Source: Comamonas sp. KCTC 72670 (GTDB lineage: Bacteria > Myxococcota > Myxococcia > Myxococcales > Myxococcaceae). Taken from it: a stretch of DNA of 64,000 bases. The DNA is taken from positions 102,535 through 166,534 of the forward strand of contig BNCN01000015.1 in NCBI GenBank assembly GCA_014656495.1, read 5' to 3'. This document shows positions 8,456-16,916 of the stretch, piece after piece (position 1 is the stretch's first letter; every line of letters begins with the position of its first letter). The translations under genes were made by a program, and so were the position numbers. The notes beneath the pieces were generated by a model that made no database searches, was not told the DNA's origin, and worked only from the letters and a program-made list of their open reading frames with translations.

Positions 8456-8947
8456 TCACGCCTTCTTCAGCACCGCCAGGAAGCGCGCGTCCGCGATGTG
8501 CGTGCCCTCGAAGTCCTCCAGCCGCACCGGTATCCACTCGCGGGCCTTGTCGCCCTTCTGCTGGAGCGCGGCCTCCAGCGTGGTGAACACCTCGGCGGGC
8601 GGCTCACAGATGGCGCGCACGCCGCCCTTGGCCTTCGCGTGGAAGGACACCTGCAGCTCGTTCACCAGCGCCAGGTAGCGGCCGGGCGGAAAGCGGCGGA
8701 AGAGCCACAGGCCCATCGTCAGCTCCATCACCGTCACCTGCACGCCCAGGTACACGCTCTTCACGTGGTTGCGCGTGCGCCGCTTCAGCGGCACCGACGC
8801 CTGGGCCCGGGCATCCGAGGCGTCCTCCACCCGGATGCCCATCACCGCCGACAGCGGGATGATGTTCTTCACCGCCACCGTCAGCAGCGCGTTCGCCACG
8901 CTGGGGGACACCTGGCGCAGCCGTTCCACGAGGTCGAGAGCAAGCAT
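8456..8947 (-). CDS. DUF4442-type hotdog-fold thioesterase-like protein
   Basis: A 163-residue cytosolic protein. It resembles the DUF4442 branch of hotdog-fold acyl-CoA thioesterases: a helical N terminus with a VSPSVANALL segment, then MGIRVEDASDARAQASVPLKRRTRNHVKSVYLGVQVTVMEL, with the RNH motif followed by a segment that matches the central hotdog helix (the family's NHxGxxxxxAL position). The start at 8947 gives the usual length for the family, about 150-165 residues; longer upstream starts would add low-complexity sequence. The catalytic acid is not obvious by eye. The substrate is unknown. Confidence 0.6.
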   Translation of the reverse strand: MLALDLVERLRQVSPSVANALLTVAVKNIIPLSAVMGIRVEDASDARAQASVPLKRRTRNHVKSVYLGVQVTVMELTMGLWLFRRFPPGRYLALVNELQVSFHAKAKGGVRAICEPPAEVFTTLEAALQQKGDKAREWIPVRLEDFEGTHIADARFLAVLKKA

Positions 8948-9062
8948 GGCCGCATCGTACCGCGCCAACGCCCGCCTGCCTGCCCTCCAGGCGTCGAACG
9001 TGGACTGGCAATCCCGGAAGGAATCCCCACCTTCGTTTGACCTTCTGGAGGAGCGACGCACC

Positions 9063-9605
9063 ATGAACTTTTCGAGCCATGTGAATCTCCCCGCCGACGC
9101 GCGTGAGGAGCTCATCGATTCCCTCAACACCCTGCTGGCGGACGCCATCGACCTGCACTGGCAAGTCAAGCAAGCGCACTGGAACATCCGCGGCCGGCAC
9201 TTCTACAGCCGTCACGAGCTGTTCGACGACCTGGCCAAGCACGCGCGCAAGCAGGCCGACGAGTTCGCCGAGCGCGCGGGCACGCTGGGTGGCTACGCCG
9301 AGGGCACCATCCGACTGGCCGCCAAGAACAGCGAGCTGCCCGAATACGACCTCAAGGCCGTGGACGGCGATGACCACCTCAAGGCCCTGGTGGAGCGCTT
9401 CGCCCGCTACGGCGCCAGCATCCGCAACGGCATCCACCGCTCCGACGAGCTGAACGACCCGGTCACCGCCGACCTGCTCACCCAGACGCTGGGCGAGGTC
9501 GAGCTCGACCTCTGGTTCCTGGAGAGCCACCTGAACGGCCAGCCCCGTGCGGGCGCCCGCGCGGGCGGCGACGTCCGGGCCGAGGGCCGCTCCCCCAACG
9601 CCTGA
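9063..9605 (+). CDS. dps: Dps ferritin-like DNA-protection protein
   Basis: Dps forms a dodecameric shell that oxidises Fe(II) with peroxide and protects DNA during starvation and oxidative stress. The sequence is clear: KQAHWNIRGRHFYSRHELFDD followed by KQADEFAERAGTLGG. The inter-subunit ferroxidase ligands of E. coli Dps have counterparts here at H39, H51, D55, D66 and E70. The C terminus carries a Gly/Arg/Ala-rich extension of about 20 residues after the last helix (ARAGARAGGDVRAEGR) that could contact DNA. GGAGGAG lies just upstream of the ATG. It is divergent from the thioesterase-like gene and is followed by a strong hairpin. Confidence 0.93.
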   Translation: MNFSSHVNLPADAREELIDSLNTLLADAIDLHWQVKQAHWNIRGRHFYSRHELFDDLAKHARKQADEFAERAGTLGGYAEGTIRLAAKNSELPEYDLKAVDGDDHLKALVERFARYGASIRNGIHRSDELNDPVTADLLTQTLGEVELDLWFLESHLNGQPRAGARAGGDVRAEGRSPNA

Positions 9606-9630
9606 ACGAAGCGTTGACCACCGGAAGGCC

Positions 9631-9662
9631 CCCGCGCGCCTGCTCAAGAGCAAGCGCGCGGG
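9631..9662 (+). terminator. hairpin after dps
   Basis: CCCGCGCGC pairs with GCGCGCGGG, with an inner TGCT/AGCA stem, starting 25 bases after the dps stop. It has no long T tract but is one of the strongest hairpins nearby. Confidence 0.55.
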
Positions 9663-9709
9663 CGGGCTCCAGCATATAGAAGGCGTCCTCTCAGCCTGGA
9701 GGGCGCCTT

Positions 9710-10573
9710 TTGACTTCACAGCAGACGCGAATGGACGGGAAGGTGTGCCTCATCACCGGGGCCACGGGCGGAATCGGCCTGGAGTCGGCCAAGGCGCTCG
9801 CGCGCATGGGCGCCACCGTGGTGCTGGTGGGCCGGGACGCGGGGCGCACCGAGGCCGCCGTCGCCGCCGTGAAGGAGGCCACGCCCGGCGCCCAGGTGGA
9901 CTGGCTCCGCGCCGACCTCACGTCCTTGAAGTCCGTCCGGGCGCTGGCCCAGACGTTCCGCGAGCGGTACTCGCGGCTGGACGTGCTGCTGAACAACGCC
10001 GGGCTCATCATCGACCAGCGGCAGGTGACCGAGGACGGGCTGGAGGCCACCATGGCCACCAACCACTTCGCGCCCTTCCTCCTCACGAACCTGCTGCTGG
10101 ACGTGATGAAGGCCACCGGCCCCGCGCGCATCATCACCGTGTCGTCCGATGCACACGTCGCCGGCAAGCTCGACTTCGACGACCTCCAGAGCGAGAAGGG
10201 CTACTTCGGCTTCCGCGTATACGGCGCGTCGAAGCTGGCCAACATCCTGTTCACCCGTGCGCTGGCGAAGCGGCTGCAAGGCACGCGGGTGACGGCCAAT
10301 TGCCTGCACCCCGGCGTGGTGCGCACCGGCTTTGGCCACAACACCCAAGGGTTCTTCCGCCACATCGTCAAGCTGGGCGCGGCCTTCATGCTTTCGGCGG
10401 AGAAGGGGGCGCGGACGTCCATCTACCTGGCGTCCTCGCCCGAAGTGGAGTCGGTGTCCGGGCAGTACTTCTACAAATGCCGTCCGAGGAAGCCGTCGTC
10501 CGCAGCGCGGAATGACGCGGACGCGGAGCGGCTCTGGCAGGTGAGCGAGCAGCTCACGGGAGTGAAGGCATGA
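9710..10573 (+). CDS. short-chain dehydrogenase/reductase, retinol-dehydrogenase-like
   Basis: A classical SDR of 287 residues: the TGATGGIG cofactor motif (about residues 16-23), NNAG, SS, and the YGASK active-site motif. The layout with N-H-F-A-P-F-L-L-T and a late HPGVVRTGFG resembles the retinol dehydrogenase/WWOX-like group of NADP-dependent SDRs. The TTG at 9710 follows GGAGGG at seven bases; an ATG at 9731 is also possible. The gene overlaps the following glutathione transferase by ATGA, so the two are translationally coupled, suggesting detoxification of carbonyl or electrophilic compounds. The true substrate cannot be read from sequence. Confidence 0.85.
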   Translation: MTSQQTRMDGKVCLITGATGGIGLESAKALARMGATVVLVGRDAGRTEAAVAAVKEATPGAQVDWLRADLTSLKSVRALAQTFRERYSRLDVLLNNAGLIIDQRQVTEDGLEATMATNHFAPFLLTNLLLDVMKATGPARIITVSSDAHVAGKLDFDDLQSEKGYFGFRVYGASKLANILFTRALAKRLQGTRVTANCLHPGVVRTGFGHNTQGFFRHIVKLGAAFMLSAEKGARTSIYLASSPEVESVSGQYFYKCRPRKPSSAARNDADAERLWQVSEQLTGVKA

Positions 10574-11199
10574 TCGACCTCTATACGTTCGCGACCCCCA
10601 ACGGGCAGAAGGTCTCCATCGCGCTGGAGGAACTGGGCCTCCAGTACAAGACGCACGTGGTGGACATCACGAAGGGCGAGCAGTTCAAGCCCGAGTTCCT
10701 GGCCATCAACCCCAACAACAAGATTCCGGCCATCGTCGACCACGCGACGCAGGACCACCGTCCGCTTACCGTGTTCGAGTCCGGCGCCATCCTCATCTAT
10801 CTGGCGGAGAAGACGGGCCAGTTGCTGCCGTCCAACCAGCGCGGCCGCGCCGAGGTCCTGGAGTGGCTGATGTTCCAGATGGGCGGCGTGGGCCCCATGT
10901 TCGGCCAGCTCAACCACTTCGCCCGCTTCGCGCCCAAGAAGGTGCCGTACGGCATTGAACGCTATCAGGCCGAGTCCCAGCGCCTGGTGGGCGTGCTCGA
11001 CGGGAAGCTCGGCTCGGGCGACTACGTGGCGGGCCGCTACTCCATCGCGGACATCGCGCTGTACCCGTGGGTGGCGGGCAGCCGCGCCTACTTCCCCGAG
11101 CTGTTCCGGGGCCGCAGCAACGTCGCGCAGTGGCTCCACCGCGTGGGCAGCCGGCCCGCCGTGGAGCGCGGCATGAAGGTCCCGCAGCTCAACAAGTAG
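10570..11199 (+). CDS. Nu-class glutathione transferase/disulfide reductase (YfcG/YghU type)
   Basis: A 209-residue protein with an N-terminal thioredoxin-like GST domain and an all-helical C-terminal domain. The start FATPNGQKV puts Thr9 and Asn11 where Nu-class enzymes such as E. coli YfcG bind glutathione; these enzymes reduce disulfides more than they conjugate. INPNNKIPAIVDH and FESGAILIYLAEKTG complete the G site, and YSIADIALYPWV is the C-domain N-capping box. It overlaps the SDR gene by four bases and ends just before a strong hairpin, so the two form a small operon. Confidence 0.87.
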   Translation: MIDLYTFATPNGQKVSIALEELGLQYKTHVVDITKGEQFKPEFLAINPNNKIPAIVDHATQDHRPLTVFESGAILIYLAEKTGQLLPSNQRGRAEVLEWLMFQMGGVGPMFGQLNHFARFAPKKVPYGIERYQAESQRLVGVLDGKLGSGDYVAGRYSIADIALYPWVAGSRAYFPELFRGRSNVAQWLHRVGSRPAVERGMKVPQLNK

Positions 11200-11215
11200 T
11201 CCCACGCCGCTTCCC

Positions 11216-11249
11216 GGGGGCGCGGTGGCGGGATGGCCGCCGCGCCCCC
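11216..11249 (+). terminator. strong hairpin after the SDR-GST operon
   Basis: GGGGGCGCGG pairs perfectly with CCGCGCCCCC, and the stem continues inward for a few more pairs. It lies 16 bases after the GST stop. Because it spans 11225, an upstream in-frame start for selO at that point is unlikely to be used. Confidence 0.65.
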
Positions 11250-11266
11250 ACGTGTTCTTCTCCCCC

Positions 11267-12733
11267 ATGGCCACGCTCGAACAACTCCGCTTCGACAACA
11301 CCTACGCCCGCCTCCCCGCCGGGTTCGGCGCACGCGTCCAGCCCAGCCCCTTTCCGGACGCGAAGTGGGCGAGCATCAACCCCGCCGCCCTGAAGCTCCT
11401 GGACCTGACGCCCGAGGAGGTACAGCGGCCGGAGCTCGTCGCGGCCCTGGGCGGCGCCCAGCCCCTGCCGGGGATGGAGCCCTTCGCCATGGTGTACGCG
11501 GGGCATCAGTTCGGCGTGTACGTGCCCCGGCTCGGCGATGGCCGCGCCATCCTGCTGGGCGAGGTGCGCAACGCCGCGGGCGAGAAGTGGGACCTGCACC
11601 TCAAGGGCGGCGGCCCCACGCCCTTCTCGCGCGGCGGTGACGGGCGCGCGGTGCTGCGCTCCACCATCCGCGAGTACCTCTGCGGCGAGGCCATGCACGG
11701 CCTGGGCATCCCCACCACGCGGGGCCTGGGCATCCTGGGCAGCCACACGCCCGTGTACCGCGAGGCGGTGGAGACGGGCGCGATGCTGGTGCGCATGGCC
11801 CCCTCACACGTGCGCTTCGGCACCTTCGAGTTCTTCCACCACACCGAGCAGAAGGAGCACGTGGCCACGCTGGCCGACCACGTCATCACCGGGCACTTCC
11901 CGCACCTGGCGGGCCAGGAGGGCCGCTTCGCGCGCTTCTACGCGGAGGTGGTGGAGCGCACCGCGCGGCTCATCGCCCAATGGCAGGCGGTGGGCTTCGC
12001 GCACGGGGTGATGAACACGGACAACATGTCCATCCTGGGCCTCACGCTGGACTACGGCCCGTTCGGCTTCATGGATGACTTCGAGCCGGGCTTCATCTGC
12101 AACCACTCCGATGACCGGGGCCGCTACGCGTTCGACCAGCAGCCGCGCATCGGGATGTGGAACCTCGCGTGCCTGGGAGAAGCGCTGCTCACCCTCATCT
12201 CCGAGGACGAGGCCCGCGCGGCGCTGGGCACCTACCAGCCCGCCTTCAGCGCGCACTTCATGGACCTGATGCGCGCGAAGCTCGGCCTGCGCGAGGCCCG
12301 GGACGAGGACCGCGAGCTGGTGAGCGACCTGTTCGCGCGCATGGCGGAGGCCCGCGTGGACTACACGCGCTTCTTCCGCGCGCTGGGCGGGCTCGGCTCG
12401 GGGGACAGCGCCGGCCCCAGTCCGGTGCGGGACATGTTCACCGCCCCCGAGGGCTTCGACGCGTGGGCCGCGCGCTACCGGGCGCGGCTGGCCGCCGAGG
12501 GCAGCGTGGACGCGGAGCGGCGCGCGCGGATGGACCGGGTGAACCCCAAGTACGTGCTGCGCAACTGGGTGGCCCAGGAGGCCATCTCCCGCGCGGAGGC
12601 CGGGGACTTCTCCGTCGTGGACCGGCTGCTCGGCGTGCTGGCGGACCCGTTCGCCGAGCACCCCGACGCGGAGCCCTACGCCGCGGCGCCGCCTGTCTGG
12701 GGCCGGCACCTCGCGGTGAGCTGCAGCTCCTGA
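11267..12733 (+). CDS. selO: SelO/YdiU protein adenylyltransferase
   Basis: SelO is a pseudokinase-fold enzyme that transfers AMP from ATP to Ser, Thr or Tyr of proteins and is linked to redox stress responses. The 488-residue protein has the family hallmarks: RFDNTYARLP at the start, YAGHQFGVYVPRLGDGRA, WDLHLKGGGPTPFSRGGDGRAVLRS, HGVMNTDNMSILGLTLDYGPFGFMDDF with the metal-binding Asn and Asp, and a C-terminal NPKYVLRNWVAQEAI. Bacterial SelO usually lacks the eukaryotic C-terminal selenocysteine; here the protein ends in CSS, so a Cys is present three residues from the end. The ATG at 11267 is preferred because the family begins near this point. Confidence 0.92.
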   Translation: MATLEQLRFDNTYARLPAGFGARVQPSPFPDAKWASINPAALKLLDLTPEEVQRPELVAALGGAQPLPGMEPFAMVYAGHQFGVYVPRLGDGRAILLGEVRNAAGEKWDLHLKGGGPTPFSRGGDGRAVLRSTIREYLCGEAMHGLGIPTTRGLGILGSHTPVYREAVETGAMLVRMAPSHVRFGTFEFFHHTEQKEHVATLADHVITGHFPHLAGQEGRFARFYAEVVERTARLIAQWQAVGFAHGVMNTDNMSILGLTLDYGPFGFMDDFEPGFICNHSDDRGRYAFDQQPRIGMWNLACLGEALLTLISEDEARAALGTYQPAFSAHFMDLMRAKLGLREARDEDRELVSDLFARMAEARVDYTRFFRALGGLGSGDSAGPSPVRDMFTAPEGFDAWAARYRARLAAEGSVDAERRARMDRVNPKYVLRNWVAQEAISRAEAGDFSVVDRLLGVLADPFAEHPDAEPYAAAPPVWGRHLAVSCSS

Positions 12734-12820
12734 CGCCCTCCGCGCCGAAGGGTTGAGGAGGCGAAGGTTCCGCCCGGCCCCGCTTGCCGGATGCGAGGCC
12801 AGGCGCAACCTTTGCTGTCT

Positions 12821-13351
12821 ATGGTGACGGACCTCACCCGGCTGCCCCTGCGCGGGAAGAAAGGCGCCTTCCACGTCGTCGTCGAGTCTCCCCGTGGGTC
12901 CACGGTGAAGCTCAAGTACGACACGGCGATGAAGGCCTTCACCCTCTCCCGTCCGCTCACGCGGGGACTGCGCTATCCCTTCGACTGGGGCTTCATCCCG
13001 TCCACGCAGGGCCCGGACGGGGACCCGCTGGACGCCATGGTGTACTGGGACGACGAGACGTGGCCGGGCGTCGTGCTGCCCTGCCGCGCGCTCGGCGTGC
13101 TCCAGGTGGAGCAGCGGGAGAAGGGCGGCGGCCGCGAGCGCAATGACCGCATCCTCGCCGTGCCCATCACCCCGTCCCGCGCGGGCCACCTGACGGACAT
13201 CCATCAGCTTCCCCAGCGCGAGCGGGAGGAACTGGAGCACTTCTTCCTCACCGCCGTGCACTTCGAGGACAAGGACGCGCGCATCCTCGGCTGGGAGGGG
13301 CCGGAGGATGTCGAGCGCATGCTTCGACAACACGCACGCACGGAGGAATGA
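12821..13351 (+). CDS. ppa: family I inorganic pyrophosphatase
   Basis: The enzyme splits pyrophosphate to phosphate using Mg2+. The signature Asp cluster is present as GPDGDPLDAMV (D66, D68, D71 from the ATG at 12821), preceded by KLKYD and YPFDWGFIPST, which match the family's KYE and YPxNYGFIPxT blocks. At 176 residues it is of normal length. An ATG at 12791 would add ten residues; neither start has a strong ribosome-binding site. The stop codon is directly followed by the ATG of the CHAD protein, so the two are translationally coupled. CHAD domains bind polyphosphate, which hints at a phosphate or polyphosphate role for the pair. Confidence 0.85.
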   Translation: MVTDLTRLPLRGKKGAFHVVVESPRGSTVKLKYDTAMKAFTLSRPLTRGLRYPFDWGFIPSTQGPDGDPLDAMVYWDDETWPGVVLPCRALGVLQVEQREKGGGRERNDRILAVPITPSRAGHLTDIHQLPQREREELEHFFLTAVHFEDKDARILGWEGPEDVERMLRQHARTEE

Positions 13352-14248
13352 ATGGCTCAACCCACGCCCATCCGGGGGCTCGGCCCCGACAGCCGACTGG
13401 GAGACGCCGCGCGACGCATCCTCGCGGGCCGGCTCGCGGACGTCCGCAAGCCGGAGGCCGGCTTCCAGGAGGCCGTGGATGCCGAGTCCGTCCACGACAT
13501 GCGCGTGGCCACGCGGCGCCTGCGCGCGGCCCTGAAAATCTTCCGCTCCCTGGGCGGCCTGAAGAAGCTGGAGCGCGACGTGAAGCGCATCCAGGACGCG
13601 CTCGGGGACGTGCGGGACGTGCACGTCCAGTCCGCGTGGCTGGAGGGCATCGCCAAGAAGGCGAGCAAGAAGCCCCAGGTGCGCGCCGGCATCCAGTCGC
13701 TGCGCAAGAAGCGGCTGTCGGAGCTGGAGGACCACGAGGGCCGCCTCCACGTGGAGCTGGAGCGCTGGGTGGACAAGACGGTGCCCCGGCTGCTGCGCAA
13801 GCTGGACGGGCTGGAGGACCCGCACCGCTTCGCCGGCCGCCGCGTCCGGGACAGCCTGCGCCAGCGCCTCAAGCGGGTGCAGAAGCGCATCGACACCTAT
13901 ATCGACGCGGCGGACGCGGCCTCCGCCCACGAGCTGCGCAAGGAGCTGAAGCGCCTGCGCTACGAGCTCGAAATCTTCCAGCCCGCCTTTCGCCGCACCC
14001 TGGACGCGCTGCTGGAGGTGCTCATCCCGCTCCAGGACGGACTGGGCGAGCTGCACGACGCGGATGTTCGGCTGGAGCTCTTCGAACGGCTGGCCGCCGA
14101 GTCCGCGCCGCGCGAGCGCAAGTCCGCTCGCGCGCTGCTACCCATCGTCCGGGAGGAGCGGACGAAGCGCGCGGCGGAGATTGCCCGCGAGGTGCAGCGC
14201 TGGCGCACCGAGGAGATTCCGAAACGACTGCGGCGCATGCTGACCTGA
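13352..14248 (+). CDS. CHAD domain polyphosphate-binding protein
   Basis: A 298-residue helical protein with the conserved His-alpha-helical CHAD pattern: ESVHDMRVATRRLRAALKIFR near residues 46-66, then a second His motif, SAHELRKELKRLRYELEIF near residues 190-208. Basic residues (Arg and Lys) face the four-helix bundles and bind polyphosphate in characterised members. There is no CYTH triphosphatase domain, so this is a stand-alone CHAD protein. It starts on the base after the pyrophosphatase stop. A hairpin at 14285 follows. The cellular role is not known, though polyphosphate granule association is likely. Confidence 0.88.
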   Translation: MAQPTPIRGLGPDSRLGDAARRILAGRLADVRKPEAGFQEAVDAESVHDMRVATRRLRAALKIFRSLGGLKKLERDVKRIQDALGDVRDVHVQSAWLEGIAKKASKKPQVRAGIQSLRKKRLSELEDHEGRLHVELERWVDKTVPRLLRKLDGLEDPHRFAGRRVRDSLRQRLKRVQKRIDTYIDAADAASAHELRKELKRLRYELEIFQPAFRRTLDALLEVLIPLQDGLGELHDADVRLELFERLAAESAPRERKSARALLPIVREERTKRAAEIAREVQRWRTEEIPKRLRRMLT

Positions 14249-14284
14249 CGGGCGCGCCGGGCGTGCACGCGGTGTCTCACTGAC

Positions 14285-14308
14285 AGGTGTCGGCCTTTCC
14301 CGACACTT
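14285..14308 (+). terminator. hairpin after the CHAD gene
   Basis: GTGTCGG pairs with CCGACAC across a six-base pyrimidine-rich loop, extended by a weak A-T/G-T pair on each side. It ends the pyrophosphatase-CHAD operon. Confidence 0.5.
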
Positions 14309-14383
14309 CTCGAATGGCATTGCCATGCGCGCGCGGATTGGGTTGAAAGAGCAAAGACTCTCTTCGCTCCCACACCCCCGCGC

Positions 14384-15328
14384 ATGACTTCGACTCGTAC
14401 GACTCCGACCCTTGCCCGCGCACTGATGTTGGGCCTGCTCGCCGCTCCTGGGGCTGCGCTCGCATGGACGCCGCCCTCCATTCCCTGCGCCGCGGCGACC
14501 GCGCCAGGCCCTGAGCAGGACAGCGACTGCGATGGCCTGCCGGACCACATGGAGGACCTCAACCAGAACGGACGCGTGGACATCGGGGAGACGGACCCGC
14601 ACAAGCGCGACACCGATGGTGACGGCGCCAGCGACCTGACCGAGTACCTGGCGGGGACGGACGCCAACCGCGACGCCTTCCTCTCCTTCCCGGAGCCCAT
14701 GGTCTTCGACCTGGTGCGCGGCCTGGACGCGGAGAAGGGCGAGCTGGAGTTCAACACCTTGTTCCGGCTCCGCCCTCGCAGCGAGGGCATGCTGCTCCAG
14801 TACGCGCCGGAGATTGAGTATGCCTTCGGCGACGGCATGGCGGCGGAGCTCGAGCTGCCCCTCGAGAACGAGCGCGTGGCGGCGCTGAAGACCGCCGTGC
14901 AGTTCACCTTCCACGTCGACCCCCACCGCCGCTGGGCCCACGGCATCCAGGTGCTGGCCGAGAAGAAGCTGCAAGAGAAGGAGACCGAGGTCGCGCTGCT
15001 GCACATCGGCAAGGTGCGGCTGGGCGAGCGCGTGAGCCTGATCTCCATCTCCGGCGTTCAGGGCGTCCATGCCCGGGAGACCGGCGACGTCCACGCCGCG
15101 GGGCTGGTCAACCTGAGCGCCTTCTACGCGGTGGCCCAGCAGGTCATCGTCGGCGTGGAGACGAACCTGCGGCTCGACGACGCGATGGCGTTCGACTGGA
15201 TGGTGATGCCCCAGGCGCACGTGCAGCTCAACCACCACGCGCGGCTGCAGGTGGGCCTGGGCGCCGTGAAGGGCGGCCCCAGCGGCGTGGAGCCCATGAT
15301 GTCCACGCGCTTCATCATCGAGATGTAG
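14384..15328 (+). CDS. exported TSP3-repeat protein with barrel-like C-terminal region
   Basis: A signal peptide (residues 1-27, cleavage after AALA) is followed by Ca2+-binding thrombospondin type 3-like repeats at about residues 46-95: DSDCDGLPDHMEDLNQNG, then DTDGDGASDLTEYLAGTD. The rest (about 100-314) alternates short amphipathic strands ending in FIIEM, consistent with an outer-membrane beta barrel. Such proteins are usually at the cell surface. It is not linked to a neighbouring operon: it is flanked by hairpins at 14285 and 15371. The function is unknown. Confidence 0.7.
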   Translation: MTSTRTTPTLARALMLGLLAAPGAALAWTPPSIPCAAATAPGPEQDSDCDGLPDHMEDLNQNGRVDIGETDPHKRDTDGDGASDLTEYLAGTDANRDAFLSFPEPMVFDLVRGLDAEKGELEFNTLFRLRPRSEGMLLQYAPEIEYAFGDGMAAELELPLENERVAALKTAVQFTFHVDPHRRWAHGIQVLAEKKLQEKETEVALLHIGKVRLGERVSLISISGVQGVHARETGDVHAAGLVNLSAFYAVAQQVIVGVETNLRLDDAMAFDWMVMPQAHVQLNHHARLQVGLGAVKGGPSGVEPMMSTRFIIEM

Positions 15329-15370
15329 TTAAACGACCCGTCCGGCGCTCCGCCTCCGTATGCACCAGGA

Positions 15371-15394
15371 AGGCCGCGGGCGCTTCCGCGGCCT
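15371..15394 (+). terminator. hairpin after the TSP3 protein gene
   Basis: AGGCCGCGG pairs with CCGCGGCCT around a six-base loop. It lies 42 bases after the stop and 20 bases before the next start codon, so it could end one transcript or structure the leader of the next. Confidence 0.5.
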
Positions 15395-15414
15395 CCTGAC
15401 ACGGTGGGGGTCGC

Positions 15415-16812
15415 GTGCGTCGTCGATTCGAGTGCGGCATCCTGGCGGGGGCCCTGGCCCTCCTGCCCCTGGGTTGTGGCGAGACGCCCCGGGAGCCCCC
15501 TCCCCCGCTCCCACGCGCTCCGGACGCGGAGCTCCTCGAGCGCATCGCCGCCGCGGCTGAGCGCGTCCGGTCGGACACCTGCTTCCGCGAACGGGACGAC
15601 GTCTCGACCTGCCTCTGGGTGGCGTCCACCCACGCGCCGGCGCTGGACTTCGCGATGACCGACAGCACGGGAGAAGCCATCCTCATCGCGGATGACTTCC
15701 GGGCCGTGTCGCCGCTGATGCTGCGCTACCGCAACCGGCTCCAGGGCGTCCTGCGGACCACGGAGGATGGCACCGTGGCCACCACGCAGGTCTCCTGGCA
15801 CGTGCCCCTCCGCTTCCACGAGGTGATGACGTCGTTCTCGGGCCCGGACTTCATCCCCGCCGAGTGGCTGCGCTCCTTGCGCATCCCCATTTCAGAGACC
15901 TACGGCGCGCACCTCGGGAGCGGCGCCACCCACGGCAACTTCGTCTTCGCCCTGCTGGTGGAGGCCAATCCCCGGCAGCCCATCGTGCTCTGGGACGACC
16001 ATGGCTTCAGGGACGTCCCGCTCGGGGCCTTCTGCGACACCGCCACCACGCCGGAGGCCCTGGAGCCCCTGCGCGAGCACGCCCGGCGCAAGGCCGACTC
16101 CCTGCGCGCGTATCTCGACACGTACAACGTGCGCTTCATCAACTACAGCCGGGGGACCACCGTCCACACCCTGCGCGAGCTGTGGGAGCAGCGCTGTCAC
16201 GCCCCTGCCCCCGCCGACGCGGTGCTGCTGGCGAAGCTGGAGACCGAGGCGCCCGTCCTGGAGGTGCTCTTCGGCTCGCCCGGCGTCTTCGCGGCGCACG
16301 CGGCTGGCTACGTCTCCAGCCCCGAGGAGTCGCCCTTCGACTTCCCCTCGGCGCGCTTCTCCAACCGGCTGCGCATCGGATTCTTCACGGCCCTGGAGTC
16401 GGGCCTGGACCCGATGGGTCGAGGCTCCCACGAAGGACTTCAGGGCCAGCCGGCATCCCAGGCGGTGGACGTCTACTTGAACAGCGGCGTCGAGCCCGTC
16501 CGGCCCTTCGCCTACGGCCCGACGCCGCTGCTCCATGCCAGCGACTTCGGCCTGGACGTCCTCCCCATCACGCACACGTCGACCTCGTGGATTGCGCCGC
16601 TCGGCCTGTCCCGCTTCATCTACCTGCGTGAGCGCCTCTACGGTGGACAGCCGCTGACGAACGAACGCGTCGCCGCCCTCATGGACGCCATGGTGCCCGC
16701 GGCCTGTGAAGGGCAGCCCGAAGGCCGCTGCCGGTACCAGGACCCGCTGCGGCACGGGCAGACAGAGGCCATGCGCTTGGGCTACCGGCCCGTCGAATAC
16801 ACAGTGCCTTGA
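15415..16812 (+). CDS. lipoprotein with divergent subtilisin-like (S8) fold
   Basis: The GTG start opens a lipoprotein signal ending LLPLGCGE. I read the 465-residue protein as a remote subtilase. ILIADDF (D93/D94) matches the catalytic Asp strand, GATHGNFVFALL (H173) the HGTHV helix, NVRFINYSRG the VINLSLG strand, and HTSTSWIAPLGLSRF (S391) the GTSMAAP serine helix, followed by LTNERVAALM as in the usual end of the fold. The residue order D-H-S and the spacing fit. The Gly before the Ser is replaced, so it may be a weak protease or a pseudo-enzyme. No homologue was searched. Confidence 0.55.
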   Translation: MRRRFECGILAGALALLPLGCGETPREPPPPLPRAPDAELLERIAAAAERVRSDTCFRERDDVSTCLWVASTHAPALDFAMTDSTGEAILIADDFRAVSPLMLRYRNRLQGVLRTTEDGTVATTQVSWHVPLRFHEVMTSFSGPDFIPAEWLRSLRIPISETYGAHLGSGATHGNFVFALLVEANPRQPIVLWDDHGFRDVPLGAFCDTATTPEALEPLREHARRKADSLRAYLDTYNVRFINYSRGTTVHTLRELWEQRCHAPAPADAVLLAKLETEAPVLEVLFGSPGVFAAHAAGYVSSPEESPFDFPSARFSNRLRIGFFTALESGLDPMGRGSHEGLQGQPASQAVDVYLNSGVEPVRPFAYGPTPLLHASDFGLDVLPITHTSTSWIAPLGLSRFIYLRERLYGGQPLTNERVAALMDAMVPAACEGQPEGRCRYQDPLRHGQTEAMRLGYRPVEYTVP

Positions 16813-16818
16813 GCCCAA

Positions 16819-16850
16819 GCGCGCCTCCAGGACCCCTCCCGGAGGCGCGC
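16819..16850 (+). terminator. hairpin after the subtilase-like gene
   Basis: GCGCGCCTCC pairs perfectly with GGAGGCGCGC around a 12-base loop, starting six bases after the stop codon. Confidence 0.6.
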
Positions 16851-16869
16851 CGCTGGAATGGGCACCGCC

Positions 16870-16893
16870 ATGCCCGGAGTCAGGACCGGGCAT
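16870..16893 (-). terminator. hairpin after Cys-rich lipoprotein 1
   Basis: ATGCCCGG pairs with CCGGGCAT around an eight-base loop, 24 bases downstream of the stop of the minus-strand gene. It differs in sequence from the hairpins after the three other paralogues. Confidence 0.45.
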
Positions 16894-16916
16894 GATGGAG
16901 CCGTGCGACAGGGCGG

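Noticed and set aside
11804..14056. Open frame of 750 codons on the minus strand
   Set aside because: It lies opposite selO, ppa and the CHAD gene. Its translation is rich in Arg, His, Leu and Gln without domain structure, as expected from a GC-rich antisense frame.
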